Shown here: positions 7,302 through 16,128 of the stretch, piece by piece
Numbering within the stretch: position 1 is the stretch's first letter
Layout of the letters: each line of letters starts with the position of its first letter
Assembly (NCBI GenBank): GCA_964383905.1
Contig: CAYLJO010000027.1
Location: forward strand, 1 to 43,160
Source of the DNA: CAYLJO01 sp964383905
Lineage (GTDB): Bacteria > Acidobacteriota > Blastocatellia > Pyrinomonadales > Pyrinomonadaceae
DNA: 43,160 nt
Reading direction: 5' to 3'
The notes under the pieces: model-generated
Told to the model about the DNA's origin: nothing
Database searches by the model: none
The model's input: the letters and a program-made list of their open reading frames with translations, nothing else
Position numbers and translations under genes: made by a program

Positions 7302-8885
7302 ATGTCTGACGAAGCTCAAAACACCTACGACGAGGTTTTGTATCCGGGTTATCCACTCTCGCAGACACACCCCGACCGCCTCGCCACCATGGCGACATTG
7401 TTCGGCCTGAAACCGGTGCCCGTCGAGCGTTGTCGGGTGCTGGAACTGGGGTGCGGCGACGGGGGTAATCTGGTGCCCATGGCTTTTGGCCTGCCGGAAA
7501 GTGAATTTGTTGGGATTGACCTGGCCCCGCGCCCGATCGCTAAAGGCCAGGCCATGGTGGAGGCCCTGGGGCTCAGGAACATCACGCTGCGCCCACTGGG
7601 CATCCAGGCTCTTAATTCGGACTACGGGCAGTTTGATTATATTATCGCTCACGGGTTCTACTCCTGGGTGCCACCCGATGTGCGGGATAAGCTCATGACC
7701 ATTTGCAAGGAGAACCTGGCGCCCCAGGGTATCGCTTACATAAGCTACAACACCTACCCCGGCGGGCACCTCCGCGACATGGTTCGCGAGATGATGCTCT
7801 TTCATACCCGAAAGTATTCCGAGCCCGAGGAACGGATCCATGAGGCACGCGCCATCATCACGTATCTGGCGGAATCTGCCCCGGAGGCCGACCTTTACCG
7901 GGCGATTCTCGAAAAGGAGCTTGAACGGATCACAAAATATCGGGACAGTAGCCTGTACCACGACGACCTAGGCGAGGTGAATTCGCCGATCTATTTTTAC
8001 AAGTTTATCGAGCACGCCGCACAACACGGCTTGCAGTTCCTGTCTGAGGCAGTTTTCCAGGAGATGCTGGACAGTTTTTTGTCGCCTCAGACCACCGATG
8101 TGCTGCGTCGCCTGGCGGAAGACGACATTGTGGCTAAAGAGCAATACCGGGACCTCCTCAAATGCCGAAAGTTTCGTCAGACCCTCCTGTGCCACCAGGA
8201 TGTCACGCTCGACCGCGGCTTAAGACCGGGAGATATGACGGCTTTCTACGCCGCATCGCCCGCCCAACCTCTGTCGCCAGAGCCGAACCTTGAGCCTGGG
8301 GCGGTGGAAGAATTCAGGGGCCCGCACGGGGGGGAGATGAAAACCGGTCACCCGCTGGCCAAGGCCGCGATCAGGCAGTTAAGCGAGACCTGGCCCGAGT
8401 CCCTACACTTCAATGAATTACTGGCACGTACCCGATCCCGCCTGGGTAAGAGACCGGACGAAGACGATGACAGCGTTGATCAAGACGCCCTTGGACTCGG
8501 CGAAATTCTATTAAGGACTTATGCGGCAAATTTAGTGGAGCTACATGTTCACCGCCCCCGGCTGGTGTCCGAAGCGAGCGAGCGGCCGGTGGCCAGCGCG
8601 CTGGCACGCTGGCAAATCCGGAATAAGATGGCTGTCACAACCCTACGCCATACAAGCCTCCAGATTGATGACGAGTTGGGACGCCGCCTGCTGCTGCTCC
8701 TGGACGGGACTAACGATCGCGAAGCTCTGCTGAATAACCTGGGTATGCTATCGGGGTGGGGCGAAGCGATGACGCACGGAGACGGCGATCGCGGCGGCGA
8801 TAGACGGGAAGAGGGGGGAAACCTGCCGGACAAATTGGAAAAGAAGCTGGCCGAGGTGGCGCGGCTGGCTTTGCTGGTAGAGTGA
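7302..8885 (+). CDS. Class I SAM-dependent methyltransferase with regulatory domain (PKMT-like)
   Basis: A 527-residue enzyme. The N-terminal Rossmann methyltransferase shows motif I VLELGCGDGGN (47-57), the acidic motif II GIDLAP (71-76), and YIIAHGFYSWVPP, which matches the family comprising PF10119 (methyltransferase regulatory domain) and the rickettsial outer-membrane protein-lysine methyltransferases PKMT1/2. The middle and C-terminal parts (about 220-527) correspond to the regulatory and C-terminal domains of that family, with an acidic, Gly-rich insert near residue 480. It likely methylates protein lysines; the substrate is unknown. It is convergent with the type VI sheath gene, with an 84-bp gap. 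The start codon is the first ATG, with only a weak ribosome binding site. Confidence 0.85.
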   Translation: MSDEAQNTYDEVLYPGYPLSQTHPDRLATMATLFGLKPVPVERCRVLELGCGDGGNLVPMAFGLPESEFVGIDLAPRPIAKGQAMVEALGLRNITLRPLGIQALNSDYGQFDYIIAHGFYSWVPPDVRDKLMTICKENLAPQGIAYISYNTYPGGHLRDMVREMMLFHTRKYSEPEERIHEARAIITYLAESAPEADLYRAILEKELERITKYRDSSLYHDDLGEVNSPIYFYKFIEHAAQHGLQFLSEAVFQEMLDSFLSPQTTDVLRRLAEDDIVAKEQYRDLLKCRKFRQTLLCHQDVTLDRGLRPGDMTAFYAASPAQPLSPEPNLEPGAVEEFRGPHGGEMKTGHPLAKAAIRQLSETWPESLHFNELLARTRSRLGKRPDEDDDSVDQDALGLGEILLRTYAANLVELHVHRPRLVSEASERPVASALARWQIRNKMAVTTLRHTSLQIDDELGRRLLLLLDGTNDREALLNNLGMLSGWGEAMTHGDGDRGGDRREEGGNLPDKLEKKLAEVARLALLVE

Positions 8886-8906
8886 CCGTGTAAAATCAGT
8901 ATGCGA

Positions 8907-8951
8907 GCCGCAAGATCAGGGTGTGAGCCTATCAACCAGACAGCTTGCGGC
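8907..8951. terminator. Candidate bidirectional terminator between convergent genes
   Basis: An 8-bp inverted repeat, GCCGCAAG (8907-8914) and CTTGCGGC (8944-8951), lies in the gap between the convergent methyltransferase and sheath genes. The 29-nt loop is long and no U-tract follows, so the call is weak. Confidence 0.25.
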
Positions 8952-8969
8952 CCGCGGGGTACTGTCGGG

Positions 8970-10550
8970 TCAGCCCCATCGTCCGGAAAGGGGCGTGGGA
9001 GGGTCGGCCAGCGACTCGAACCTGGCGAGGCGGATGCGGTCGCTTCCCTGGAATGAGAGTAGCGGCATGATCCCTTTCTCCAGGATGGTCTCGGCAGCTC
9101 TTATTGTGAGCAACGCCTCCGCACAAGGCTTGATCCGGGATTCGCCCTCTTCTTCGTAGACGTGGAGCGGTAAGTCTTCAATATCCTGAATAACGCCGGG
9201 ACGCAAGTCCCATTCATACTCGCTAAAGGCCATGCCCAGGAGATAAACGCAGGCCAAAGAGGGGTTGCCCCACAGATAACCCTCGTGGCCGGCCTGCTCA
9301 GCCATCTCTTCAAAGTCGAAATGCTCAACCGGCTCAGTCTCCTTTCCGTACGGGAGTCGAAGTAAGAACCGGGGGAGAGCGAGGCCGAGGTAAGACGCTT
9401 CGGGTCTTTGTCGCAATGACTCCCAGGCCTGGCTATCTTCCCGCGCTGTAACTTGCCAGTCGTCGGGGTCCGGCTGTTCTGCCAGAGATTCGCAGCCGAG
9501 CACGTGAGGGCTGGCGGCAGCAATAAAGGGGCTGCCGGCCCTCTGAGCAATCCTCACCATGCGGCTTAATAACTCGACGTCCGCGGGCGTCCGGTCAAAG
9601 GTGTAGTTTCCCGCCAGAACCGCCCACGGCTCGGCGCCGAGCGTATCGACCGTGCGTTCCACAAGAAGCCTGTAAATTCCCGTTGCCTTTAGATCATTTG
9701 ACGGGTGGAGGTCGGCGGCCAGTTCCGCTTTTGAAACGTCAAGTATATAGAGCTTGAGTTTAGTGCCTGTCTCCAGCCTCGAGACGAGAAAATAGAGGCC
9801 GCGCCACGCCGCTTCGACGGCCTGAAAATCAGGGTGGTGCAAAATCGCCCGCATCAGCCTGGCGGTGGCCTCATCAACAGCCGCCACCTGCTCTGCCTGT
9901 TGTGGGTCGTCACGCGGAACCAGAAAGGGGCCGACGACCGTTCGCAAGAGCGTATCCAGATCACCCGAGACGCGCGGCTGGCCGGCATCGGTTGACCACC
10001 CGCCCTCAGATTCTTCGAGCATCTGTTCAAGCAGACCGCCCCCGCCGGGTCTGATCCCGGGCGCAGCAGAGGGGCGCTGCTCCGGCGCCGCCGTCTCGCG
10101 CCCGCTGTCTACGCGCGGCACCGCTTTCTTACCGGTCCAGGCGCGCACTTCATCGGCGGCGGCCGCAAACGTGGCCGAGTTGCCGAGCCTCTTACGCACC
10201 TGCTTCAGTGCCTCAAACAGTTCTATCCGCTCATACATTCGGTCCGGATGAAAGTCGTCCAGCTCCTTAAATCCCATGGCCAGAGCGCGGCTCTCGTCGC
10301 CCGCCAGCGACAGACGGACCCCAACTCGGAGTTTGGCCATTACCTGATCGAAGTTGTCGCGGTCCACCAGCACCGGACTGCGGCCGGCAATATCGGGGCC
10401 AGAGGCTGAAGGCGCGCGATTGGTGCGGCCGCTCCAGTCGCCCAGCAGGACAATGCGGAATGGCGTATCCGGTTCCGGGACGCCTAAGGGCTCCTCCTCT
10501 GTCGCGACAAGATTGACCTCCGGCTCCTCAAAGAAGAATGGTTTTGACAT
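8970..10550 (-). CDS. Fused type VI secretion sheath protein (TssB + TssC)
   Basis: 526 residues with two sheath parts in one chain. The N-terminal ~130 residues are TssB/VipA-like: PFRIVLLGDWSGR, VLVDRDNFDQVMAKL, and ELDDFHPDRMYERIELFEAL. A Pro/Gly/Glu-rich linker follows. From about 190 the chain is TssC/VipB-like: HPDFQAVEAAWRGLYFLVSR, LKLYILDVSKAEL, a GNYTFDR segment and YLWGNPSLACVYLLG. TssB and TssC normally form the contractile tube as separate proteins. No other type VI gene (hcp, vgrG, tssK, clpV, baseplate) is in the window, so this is an orphan here. The ATG has GGAG about 8 nt upstream. Its role is uncertain: it may serve a distant type VI locus or a different contractile-like structure. 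Confidence 0.88.
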   Translation of the reverse strand: MSKPFFFEEPEVNLVATEEEPLGVPEPDTPFRIVLLGDWSGRTNRAPSASGPDIAGRSPVLVDRDNFDQVMAKLRVGVRLSLAGDESRALAMGFKELDDFHPDRMYERIELFEALKQVRKRLGNSATFAAAADEVRAWTGKKAVPRVDSGRETAAPEQRPSAAPGIRPGGGGLLEQMLEESEGGWSTDAGQPRVSGDLDTLLRTVVGPFLVPRDDPQQAEQVAAVDEATARLMRAILHHPDFQAVEAAWRGLYFLVSRLETGTKLKLYILDVSKAELAADLHPSNDLKATGIYRLLVERTVDTLGAEPWAVLAGNYTFDRTPADVELLSRMVRIAQRAGSPFIAAASPHVLGCESLAEQPDPDDWQVTAREDSQAWESLRQRPEASYLGLALPRFLLRLPYGKETEPVEHFDFEEMAEQAGHEGYLWGNPSLACVYLLGMAFSEYEWDLRPGVIQDIEDLPLHVYEEEGESRIKPCAEALLTIRAAETILEKGIMPLLSFQGSDRIRLARFESLADPPTPLSGRWG

Positions 10551-10870
10551 TACAGCATCTCCATTTTGTGATCAGGAAACAGGATGGCAGTAACCAACCG
10601 AGGTGGTTCACATAAGCTCGATGATTACCGCAACCCAGGGCAGAAGCTCATACGCATAACACCCGGCGAGGTCTATCATGTGGTGGCCTGAGGGTAGCAA
10701 CTTTCGAGGAAGCCGGGGTAATCGCGCCCCCTCGTCCATGAACGTTTTGAAGTGACGGAAAATATACTCAATCACGTGGCGAGTCAATAGCTGAATCGAA
10801 TGGTGAATTTGACCTGCCCACAGAGATCGGTAGCCGGTGAAACTGTGCGACTATGGCGCTTCGCTGTTTG
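10551..10870. other. Intergenic region, 320 bp
   Basis: The region lies between the start of the sheath gene and the end of the carboxypeptidase-regulatory-repeat gene. It contains two opposed short open frames, 10584-10691 (+, 35 aa) and 10608-10739 (-, 43 aa), with no recognisable domain and no convincing ribosome binding site. I annotate neither as a gene. The sheath-gene promoter should lie here, but I see no clear -35/-10 pair. Confidence 0.5.
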
Positions 10871-12766
10871 CTATTTGGGCACGGCCTTATTCGGGGCCGC
10901 AGGAGGGGCATAACGCAACACGTAATCGGTGACGTGTTGGCACTCCTGCAGGTCCAGGGCCGTGTTCGCCTCTTCCGCTTCGCGACGAAGCCTGGCGCGA
11001 TAATCGGCATCCAGCAACAGGAGACGATTATCACTGCTTGATTTATCAGGGGCGGGGCGTGCGATGAACCGGTAGCGTCCCGGGGCCAGACCGTCAAGCG
11101 CGAATGTGCCGTCACTATTTACTGGAGCTTCCGCGTAGCGGAGGGTGTCATCAATGCGCTCGCGCTCGGCCGGCACAAGATAAATGCGCAACCGGGCGGG
11201 GAGGGCCGCGCCTTCCTCCGAAGCCATAACTCGACCGCGGACTCCGGCCGCGCCTTGCCCAAGCGAGATATTCACTCCGGTGAAGGTCTCACCGGCTTTA
11301 AGCGCGACAGTGCCCTGGGCCACACTCGACGACCTTCCCGCATTGGCAGATCCTGCCGGCGCGCCGGCCGCCTGCCGGGGAATAGTGACGGCACGCACGT
11401 ACCAGGCGTCACCGGGCAGGCGCGGCTCCAGACGGTAACTCCCGGGTGTCAGGTAGCGGAGCGTGAACTCGCCTTTATTGTTCGGGGTGCCACTGGAACC
11501 AAAAATAAAAGGTAGCGCCGGCTGCTGTGCGCCGGTCTCCTTCCTGGTACGCCGCGGGACGATAACAACTTCTTCAAGCGAAGGTTTGCTCTGATCCGCA
11601 CAACCGGGCTTGTGCGTCGCTTCGAGGATCACGCGGCCGGCGATGGAGCCGAGTGGGGTGAGCTTGAGCTCCAGGCCCGTTATATCCGAGCCCTTGACGG
11701 CGATGCGGCGAGAGGAATAGGCCGCTTCCGCATCTTTGCCGGGGGCCGCCCAACGGTACGCGGAGAGGATGTATTCGCCGTCGGCGACGCCGTCAAGCGC
11801 GAACGGGAAGCCGCCGTCGCGCCCGTTCGAGTAGGTCATGGCTTCGAGCGAGCCGCTGGCAGCATGGGTAAGCGTCACCGAGATGCCGGCGGAGGGCGAG
11901 GCTGATTCGATCGAGCCGGAAACCCTGCCGCTGATCGCGTGACCTCGCTCGCCGCCGTAACGGATGTCCACACCGCCGGCCTCTTCGCCGCTGTGGACGG
12001 TCACCTCGGCCGCGGTGTCTCGCGTGGCGGACGGGTAATAAGTCGGAGCATCCAGGTCGTACGGGTTGAAGAGGGAATTGTATTGGCGGCTTCCGCCGGC
12101 GCTGACCAGATACTGGCCCGGATCGAGGCCGTAGAGCCGGTAGACGCCGCGGTCGTCCGTCGCCCGCTCACGGAGGTAGAAGGAGCGTAACTGATTTCTA
12201 TTGTCGCCGTGCACGCGGACGGCGCGGACGGGGGCAGCCGTGACCGGTTCGCCGTTCGCGTTAATAACCGTGCCGGTGATCACGCCGCCCTTCACCATCG
12301 TAATATCCACGGAATCGCCGGCCCGGTAGTAGCGCGGCTCATCAGCCCAAAAGCTGGCGTCGGGCGGAGCAACGTAGCCCGGCAGCACAGCTTGAAGGAG
12401 GTACGCGGCCGGTGCGAGACCGGAGATTTGAAAACGGCCGTCGCTGTCCGTGCTCGTCGAGCGTTGCAACGCGCTGTTGCCTACACCGAACAAGGCGACC
12501 GTTGCGCCGGCGAGCGGTCGTCCGTCTTCACCGGTGACGCGCCCCGTGATTGATCCGACGGGCGACGAGGCGGTGCGGATTTCCGGCGGCCGTGGGCCTG
12601 CACCGCCTGTTGTGACCTGCTGTTCCTTCACGGGCAACGAGCCCGGCTGCTGCGCACACACCGCCCCCGCGCCGGCCGGAGTGAGAAAGGTCAGGAAGAG
12701 GAAGGTATACGATACGCGAAGTGAGACTGAAGATATCCGACCTGATGAGAATTGGAGCGGACTCAT
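10871..12766 (-). CDS. Secreted protein with multiple carboxypeptidase-regulatory-like domains
   Basis: This 631-residue exported protein has an N-terminal signal sequence (hydrophobic VSYTFLFLTFLTPAGAGAV, cleavage near AQQ). It is followed by repeated transthyretin/Ig-like beta-sandwich modules with the CarboxypepD_reg signature: GSITGRVTGEDGRPLAGATV, GVITGTVINANGEPVTAAPV, and LGSIAGRVILE, each ending in a DGRFQISGLAPAAYLL-type strand. No peptidase catalytic domain is present. Such all-repeat proteins are frequent in Acidobacteriota and are thought to act as cell-surface or periplasmic scaffolds; the ligand is unknown. Its ATG overlaps the previous gene's stop by one base (TAATG), so the two are probably translationally coupled and work together. 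Confidence 0.8.
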   Translation of the reverse strand: MSPLQFSSGRISSVSLRVSYTFLFLTFLTPAGAGAVCAQQPGSLPVKEQQVTTGGAGPRPPEIRTASSPVGSITGRVTGEDGRPLAGATVALFGVGNSALQRSTSTDSDGRFQISGLAPAAYLLQAVLPGYVAPPDASFWADEPRYYRAGDSVDITMVKGGVITGTVINANGEPVTAAPVRAVRVHGDNRNQLRSFYLRERATDDRGVYRLYGLDPGQYLVSAGGSRQYNSLFNPYDLDAPTYYPSATRDTAAEVTVHSGEEAGGVDIRYGGERGHAISGRVSGSIESASPSAGISVTLTHAASGSLEAMTYSNGRDGGFPFALDGVADGEYILSAYRWAAPGKDAEAAYSSRRIAVKGSDITGLELKLTPLGSIAGRVILEATHKPGCADQSKPSLEEVVIVPRRTRKETGAQQPALPFIFGSSGTPNNKGEFTLRYLTPGSYRLEPRLPGDAWYVRAVTIPRQAAGAPAGSANAGRSSSVAQGTVALKAGETFTGVNISLGQGAAGVRGRVMASEEGAALPARLRIYLVPAERERIDDTLRYAEAPVNSDGTFALDGLAPGRYRFIARPAPDKSSSDNRLLLLDADYRARLRREAEEANTALDLQECQHVTDYVLRYAPPAAPNKAVPK

Positions 12767-14430
12767 TATTGCGCCCCCTTCTTTTCGCCCGCGCTCAGAT
12801 CGAGGACGAGGGTCACTTCCGACTCGCCCGCGCTCATCACGTTTACGGTTTGCTTGACCGGTGGCACGCGGATATTCGCTCCGGGTCGAGTATCGTAAGT
12901 GCTTAATGTCAGCTCGTACTGGCCTGCGGTGAGCCCCTCGATAAGGAATCTCCCGCGCGCATCAATCTCGGCAGGTTTCGCACGGTACATCTCCGCGCTT
13001 AATGGTTTAGCATACACCGACATCCGCACGCCTTCGGGCAGCGCGCCGTTCTCAACCTTGACCTGCCCGCGTATGACGCCCGTTCCATAACCGAGAATGA
13101 CATGCACGCCGGAGACCTGCTCCCCCTGCGCGACCTCGATTCCGTCGCGCTGTTCCACCCCGTCGCGCTCAATGCGCAGGATCGAAAAACCCTTCAGAGG
13201 TGGATAGCCGGAGAGAGATATCCTCGCCTTGCCGGGGCGAATGCCGGAGATGTGAAAGCTGCCATCGGCTCCGATCCTGGATGGGGTGACGAAATTGGGA
13301 ATAATTGTTCCCCTGGTTTCCACATGGGCGCCGAGCTGCAGTTGCGGCAGGCGCGCAAGAACGGTCCGTTCGTCTGTTCCGTCAACCGTAATGACACCGC
13401 TGATAGTCGAGCCGTGATGAACCTTGATCTCGAGCCCGTTAACATCTCCGCTCGTCACTTCAAAAACAGCCGGCTCACTGTAGTAATCGTTCTCATTTCC
13501 AAAAGGCGTTGTGAAGGCTGCGTAGCGGCCCGGCGTGAGCCCTTCGAGCTGAAAGTTGCCCTGCGCATCCGAGCGCGCACCGCCGCCGCCCATTATGCCT
13601 GCAGGACCAGCATCGCTGAACATCGGGCTGTAGTCGTAAGAGATGTTTGGCACCGGCTTACCGCTCTCCGCATCAACGATGCGACCGGTTGCCCGGAAAG
13701 CCTCCGAAGGCCGGCCGAGAGCAATGTCGACGTTCGTCGCTTCGCTGCCCTCTGTCACCTCAATGACGGTTGCCGCCGACTCTTCTTTTACCCCGGGGTA
13801 AAAAGTACGCGGGTAAGGGCGACTCCGGGGATCTATGAAGCGGCTATTTTTATCAAACCCGAGGCTGACCGTATAGCGGCCGGCCGCGACGCCGTAAATC
13901 CGGTACACTCCGCGATCGTCTGTCTCATACATAAAAGGATTAAAAAAGCCCACCCGCCTCATGCCGTTATCGCCTGCGTAAGCTAGTTGTACGTGCTCGC
14001 CGATGACGGGGCGCCCATCCGCGTCCGTGATGCGTCCGGTGATTACTCCGCCGCGCGTCAGCGTGAAATCGATATTTTCCACGACTTCGCCCTCGGCAAT
14101 CGTGACCGACTTGCCTGGCATTCCCATATCCCCTTCACTCGGCACCACGAATACGGGCGTGACGGGCATCACGTTATAGCGCCCGGCGGCCACGCCGGTT
14201 AGACGGAAGCGCCCCTCTTCGTCAGTGGTCGCCCGCGCCACGGGCTTCTGCTGCGGTAGGAAATCTGGGGGTAGAAGGACGACTGTAACGCCGGGCGCGG
14301 CCGTCCCCTTGATGGTCACGCGGCCACTGATCGATCCTGCCGGCCCCCTGACCGGCGACTGGGCCTGTGCCGCGATTAATTGACCGGATAGCATTACGGT
14401 AAAGAGGACGGCGCGTGCAAGTGAGTGCAT
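12766..14430 (-). CDS. Secreted protein with multiple carboxypeptidase-regulatory-like domains
   Basis: A 554-residue protein with a signal peptide (ARAVLFTVMLSGQLIAAQA, cleavage before QSPV). Repeated CarboxypepD_reg-like beta-sandwich units follow, for example GSISGRVTIKGTAAPGVTV, GVITGRITDADGRPVIGEHV, and FRATGRIVDAESGKPVPN. It has the same architecture as its downstream partner and ends with DLSAGEKKGAQ. No catalytic domain is seen. The ATG at 14430 has a GGAAGGGGG sequence about 9 nt upstream, and the stop overlaps the next start as TAATG. It is probably the first gene of a two-gene operon. Function at the cell surface is inferred from the export signal and family. Confidence 0.8.
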   Translation of the reverse strand: MHSLARAVLFTVMLSGQLIAAQAQSPVRGPAGSISGRVTIKGTAAPGVTVVLLPPDFLPQQKPVARATTDEEGRFRLTGVAAGRYNVMPVTPVFVVPSEGDMGMPGKSVTIAEGEVVENIDFTLTRGGVITGRITDADGRPVIGEHVQLAYAGDNGMRRVGFFNPFMYETDDRGVYRIYGVAAGRYTVSLGFDKNSRFIDPRSRPYPRTFYPGVKEESAATVIEVTEGSEATNVDIALGRPSEAFRATGRIVDAESGKPVPNISYDYSPMFSDAGPAGIMGGGGARSDAQGNFQLEGLTPGRYAAFTTPFGNENDYYSEPAVFEVTSGDVNGLEIKVHHGSTISGVITVDGTDERTVLARLPQLQLGAHVETRGTIIPNFVTPSRIGADGSFHISGIRPGKARISLSGYPPLKGFSILRIERDGVEQRDGIEVAQGEQVSGVHVILGYGTGVIRGQVKVENGALPEGVRMSVYAKPLSAEMYRAKPAEIDARGRFLIEGLTAGQYELTLSTYDTRPGANIRVPPVKQTVNVMSAGESEVTLVLDLSAGEKKGAQ

Positions 14431-14745
14431 GTGTAAAAGCCCCCTTCCGATAAGGAGATGCCGGGTTTTAAGAGATCAGGATCCTTGCGCTTCCAGTATA
14501 ACTCAGGGGATGGTTAACATGTTACCATTTAAATAGAGGCCACCCTTGCGATTAATTGAGCCACCGCACTTCCGGTTTACAAGGCGAAAAAAGGATGCAC
14601 GGGAACGATGGCTAAATGGAGTTTGCATCCTTCCGCCTTATGAGGCGACCGGTTACTGCTTTACTATTTTTGAGCGGCGAGGAGGCAGAATTGGAAGGAT
14701 GCACTAAAGCGGCCGCCGTCGCTGCCAGTGCTCTGCGCAGATTGC
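14431..14745. other. Intergenic region with three mutually complementary repeats
   Basis: This 315-bp gap lies between two minus-strand transcription units. It holds three related segments: A at 14591-14599 (AAGGATGCA), B at 14624-14634 (TGCATCCTTCC) and C at 14693-14703 (GGAAGGATGCA). B is complementary to both A and C, so the RNA could form either stem but not both. No protein-coding signal is visible. Confidence 0.55.
14581..14639 (-). terminator. Candidate intrinsic terminator or attenuator
   Basis: Read on the minus strand, GGAAGGATGCA (14634-14624) pairs with TGCATCC (14599-14593), and the stem runs into TTTTTT; a second short pairing, AAGGCG with CGCCTT, lies outside it. The loop is about 24 nt, longer than usual. 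It lies about 107 nt downstream of the zinc-ribbon pseudokinase gene and about 150 nt upstream of the next minus-strand gene. Confidence 0.4.
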
Positions 14746-16128
14746 TCAGCGTATCACCCGCACATCACGCTCGCCGACGATCTTCCAGCCTTCATCGGTG
14801 TTCATCCAACGGAGCTCCCGTATGACCTCTCCGCGGCGAGTCTGCTCCGCGCCTTCAATGACGTAGCTGAGACGGACGCGCATGGTGGCGATGCGTCCGG
14901 CGTTGCTGAAGGTGATTTGTGGCTCATCCATGAGGCGCACGTCAATCGCCTTCGCTTGCCCAAAGAGGCGGTCTTTTTCGGCGCGCACATCCGCCTGCGC
15001 GACATGACGCTGGAGGTAGAAAGTGTCAACCGTCGGAGCGTAGAAGGCCATCTGCTTATCGATGTCGCGCGAAGTGATTGCGTCTACCCACTCGTTAAGG
15101 GCGCCCCGTGAGGTCACATGCGGGTCGGTTGATTGGCCGGCGCGGTACGCGGCAGACGCGACGCTTCTGCCTCTTCTCATGACCGGCGAATTATCGGCCA
15201 CCGTGGCGGCGGGTGAGACCTGTCCGGCCGCGGTGGTGTTTGCCGCGGGAGCACTCTTTACCGGCGGCTGGACTGGAGAAGCGGCGGGTGAACCGGATGG
15301 GCTAACCGGCGCAGGCCTGAAGGCAAGCCACACCAGTGCGACGCCGAGAGCGAGCGCGGCGGCGAGGCCGGCGTAGACGAGCGGGCGACGATTTGCGCGT
15401 GCCCGTGCCCCGCTTGGAATGTCTACTAAGATCGGTGGGCGGGGTTCGGACAGGTGTACAGTATCTTGGCGCGAGGATGCTGCCGGCGGGGGCAGGACCG
15501 GGCGTGGGAATTGCTGCGTGATCTCGTCCGGGTCGAGGGCGGCCTGATTATTTACTGGGGCGGGATGAGAGCTCGCCGTAGGTGAAAGTGAGAGCACCTG
15601 GCGCGGCACTTCTTGTGTTGCTTCCGTGACCATTCTCGCAGGCTTGACGGCCGCCGCCCCGCCCGACGAAAGACCGCGCTCTGCAGCCGGCCGGGCCGGT
15701 TGTTGGGTGGCCGACGAATCAGCGAGAGATGGTCCACCGTTTATCTGCCCTCGTCCCGTCTGCGCCTCGACGCGTTTCATGATGATGTAGGCTCCGCCGT
15801 CAGGCAGCGGCCCGTAGTCGTGTATCTCGGCGGCATTCTGTTGATTGAGGCCGGTACTGGCGCGTATCTCGCGGCGAAAACGTTCGATCCCATCCGGATC
15901 GGCCAGTACATTCGTCAGCAGAAGCTCGATGACGACAGGACGGTTCAGCTCGATATCTGTACCCGTATAGACGGAACTCTTGCTGCTACGGCTGAGCAGC
16001 CGCTCAAGCCGGTATTTATCAGCAATCAGGCGCGTGCCCGCGCGCGCCGTAACGAGCGCCGTATGGTCCTTCGAGCAAGCGGTGTCAGTATCCTCGTAAC
16101 AACGCCGGCAGATGGGGCAAAGCTTCAT
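14746..16128 (-). CDS. Zinc-ribbon / truncated pseudokinase / TM / NTF2-like (SnoaL) protein
   Basis: 460 residues in an unusual order. The N-terminus is a zinc-ribbon-like CPICRRCYEDTDTACSKD (Cys 4, 7, 10, 18). Residues ~38-120 resemble only the N-lobe of a Ser/Thr kinase (DKYRLERLLSRSSKSSVYTG). The glycine loop is lost, the VAIK lysine is glutamate 68 (VVIELLL), and no HRD or DFG region follows, so it cannot be an active kinase. A long Pro/Ala/Ser-rich linker leads to one TM helix (about 250-270). The C-terminal ~120 residues (from LNEWVDAITSRDIDKQM) match the SnoaL/DUF4440 NTF2-like fold, presumably periplasmic, where small ligands bind. It may be a sensor or scaffold that pairs with true kinases. 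GGAG lies 13 nt before the ATG. Confidence 0.75.
   Translation of the reverse strand: MKLCPICRRCYEDTDTACSKDHTALVTARAGTRLIADKYRLERLLSRSSKSSVYTGTDIELNRPVVIELLLTNVLADPDGIERFRREIRASTGLNQQNAAEIHDYGPLPDGGAYIIMKRVEAQTGRGQINGGPSLADSSATQQPARPAAERGLSSGGAAAVKPARMVTEATQEVPRQVLSLSPTASSHPAPVNNQAALDPDEITQQFPRPVLPPPAASSRQDTVHLSEPRPPILVDIPSGARARANRRPLVYAGLAAALALGVALVWLAFRPAPVSPSGSPAASPVQPPVKSAPAANTTAAGQVSPAATVADNSPVMRRGRSVASAAYRAGQSTDPHVTSRGALNEWVDAITSRDIDKQMAFYAPTVDTFYLQRHVAQADVRAEKDRLFGQAKAIDVRLMDEPQITFSNAGRIATMRVRLSYVIEGAEQTRRGEVIRELRWMNTDEGWKIVGERDVRVIR

Noticed and set aside
10584..10739. Two small opposed open frames, 35 aa (+) and 43 aa (-), in the gap before the sheath gene
   Set aside because: They overlap each other in antisense, have no ribosome binding site and no recognisable sequence pattern. 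Chance frames are the simplest explanation.
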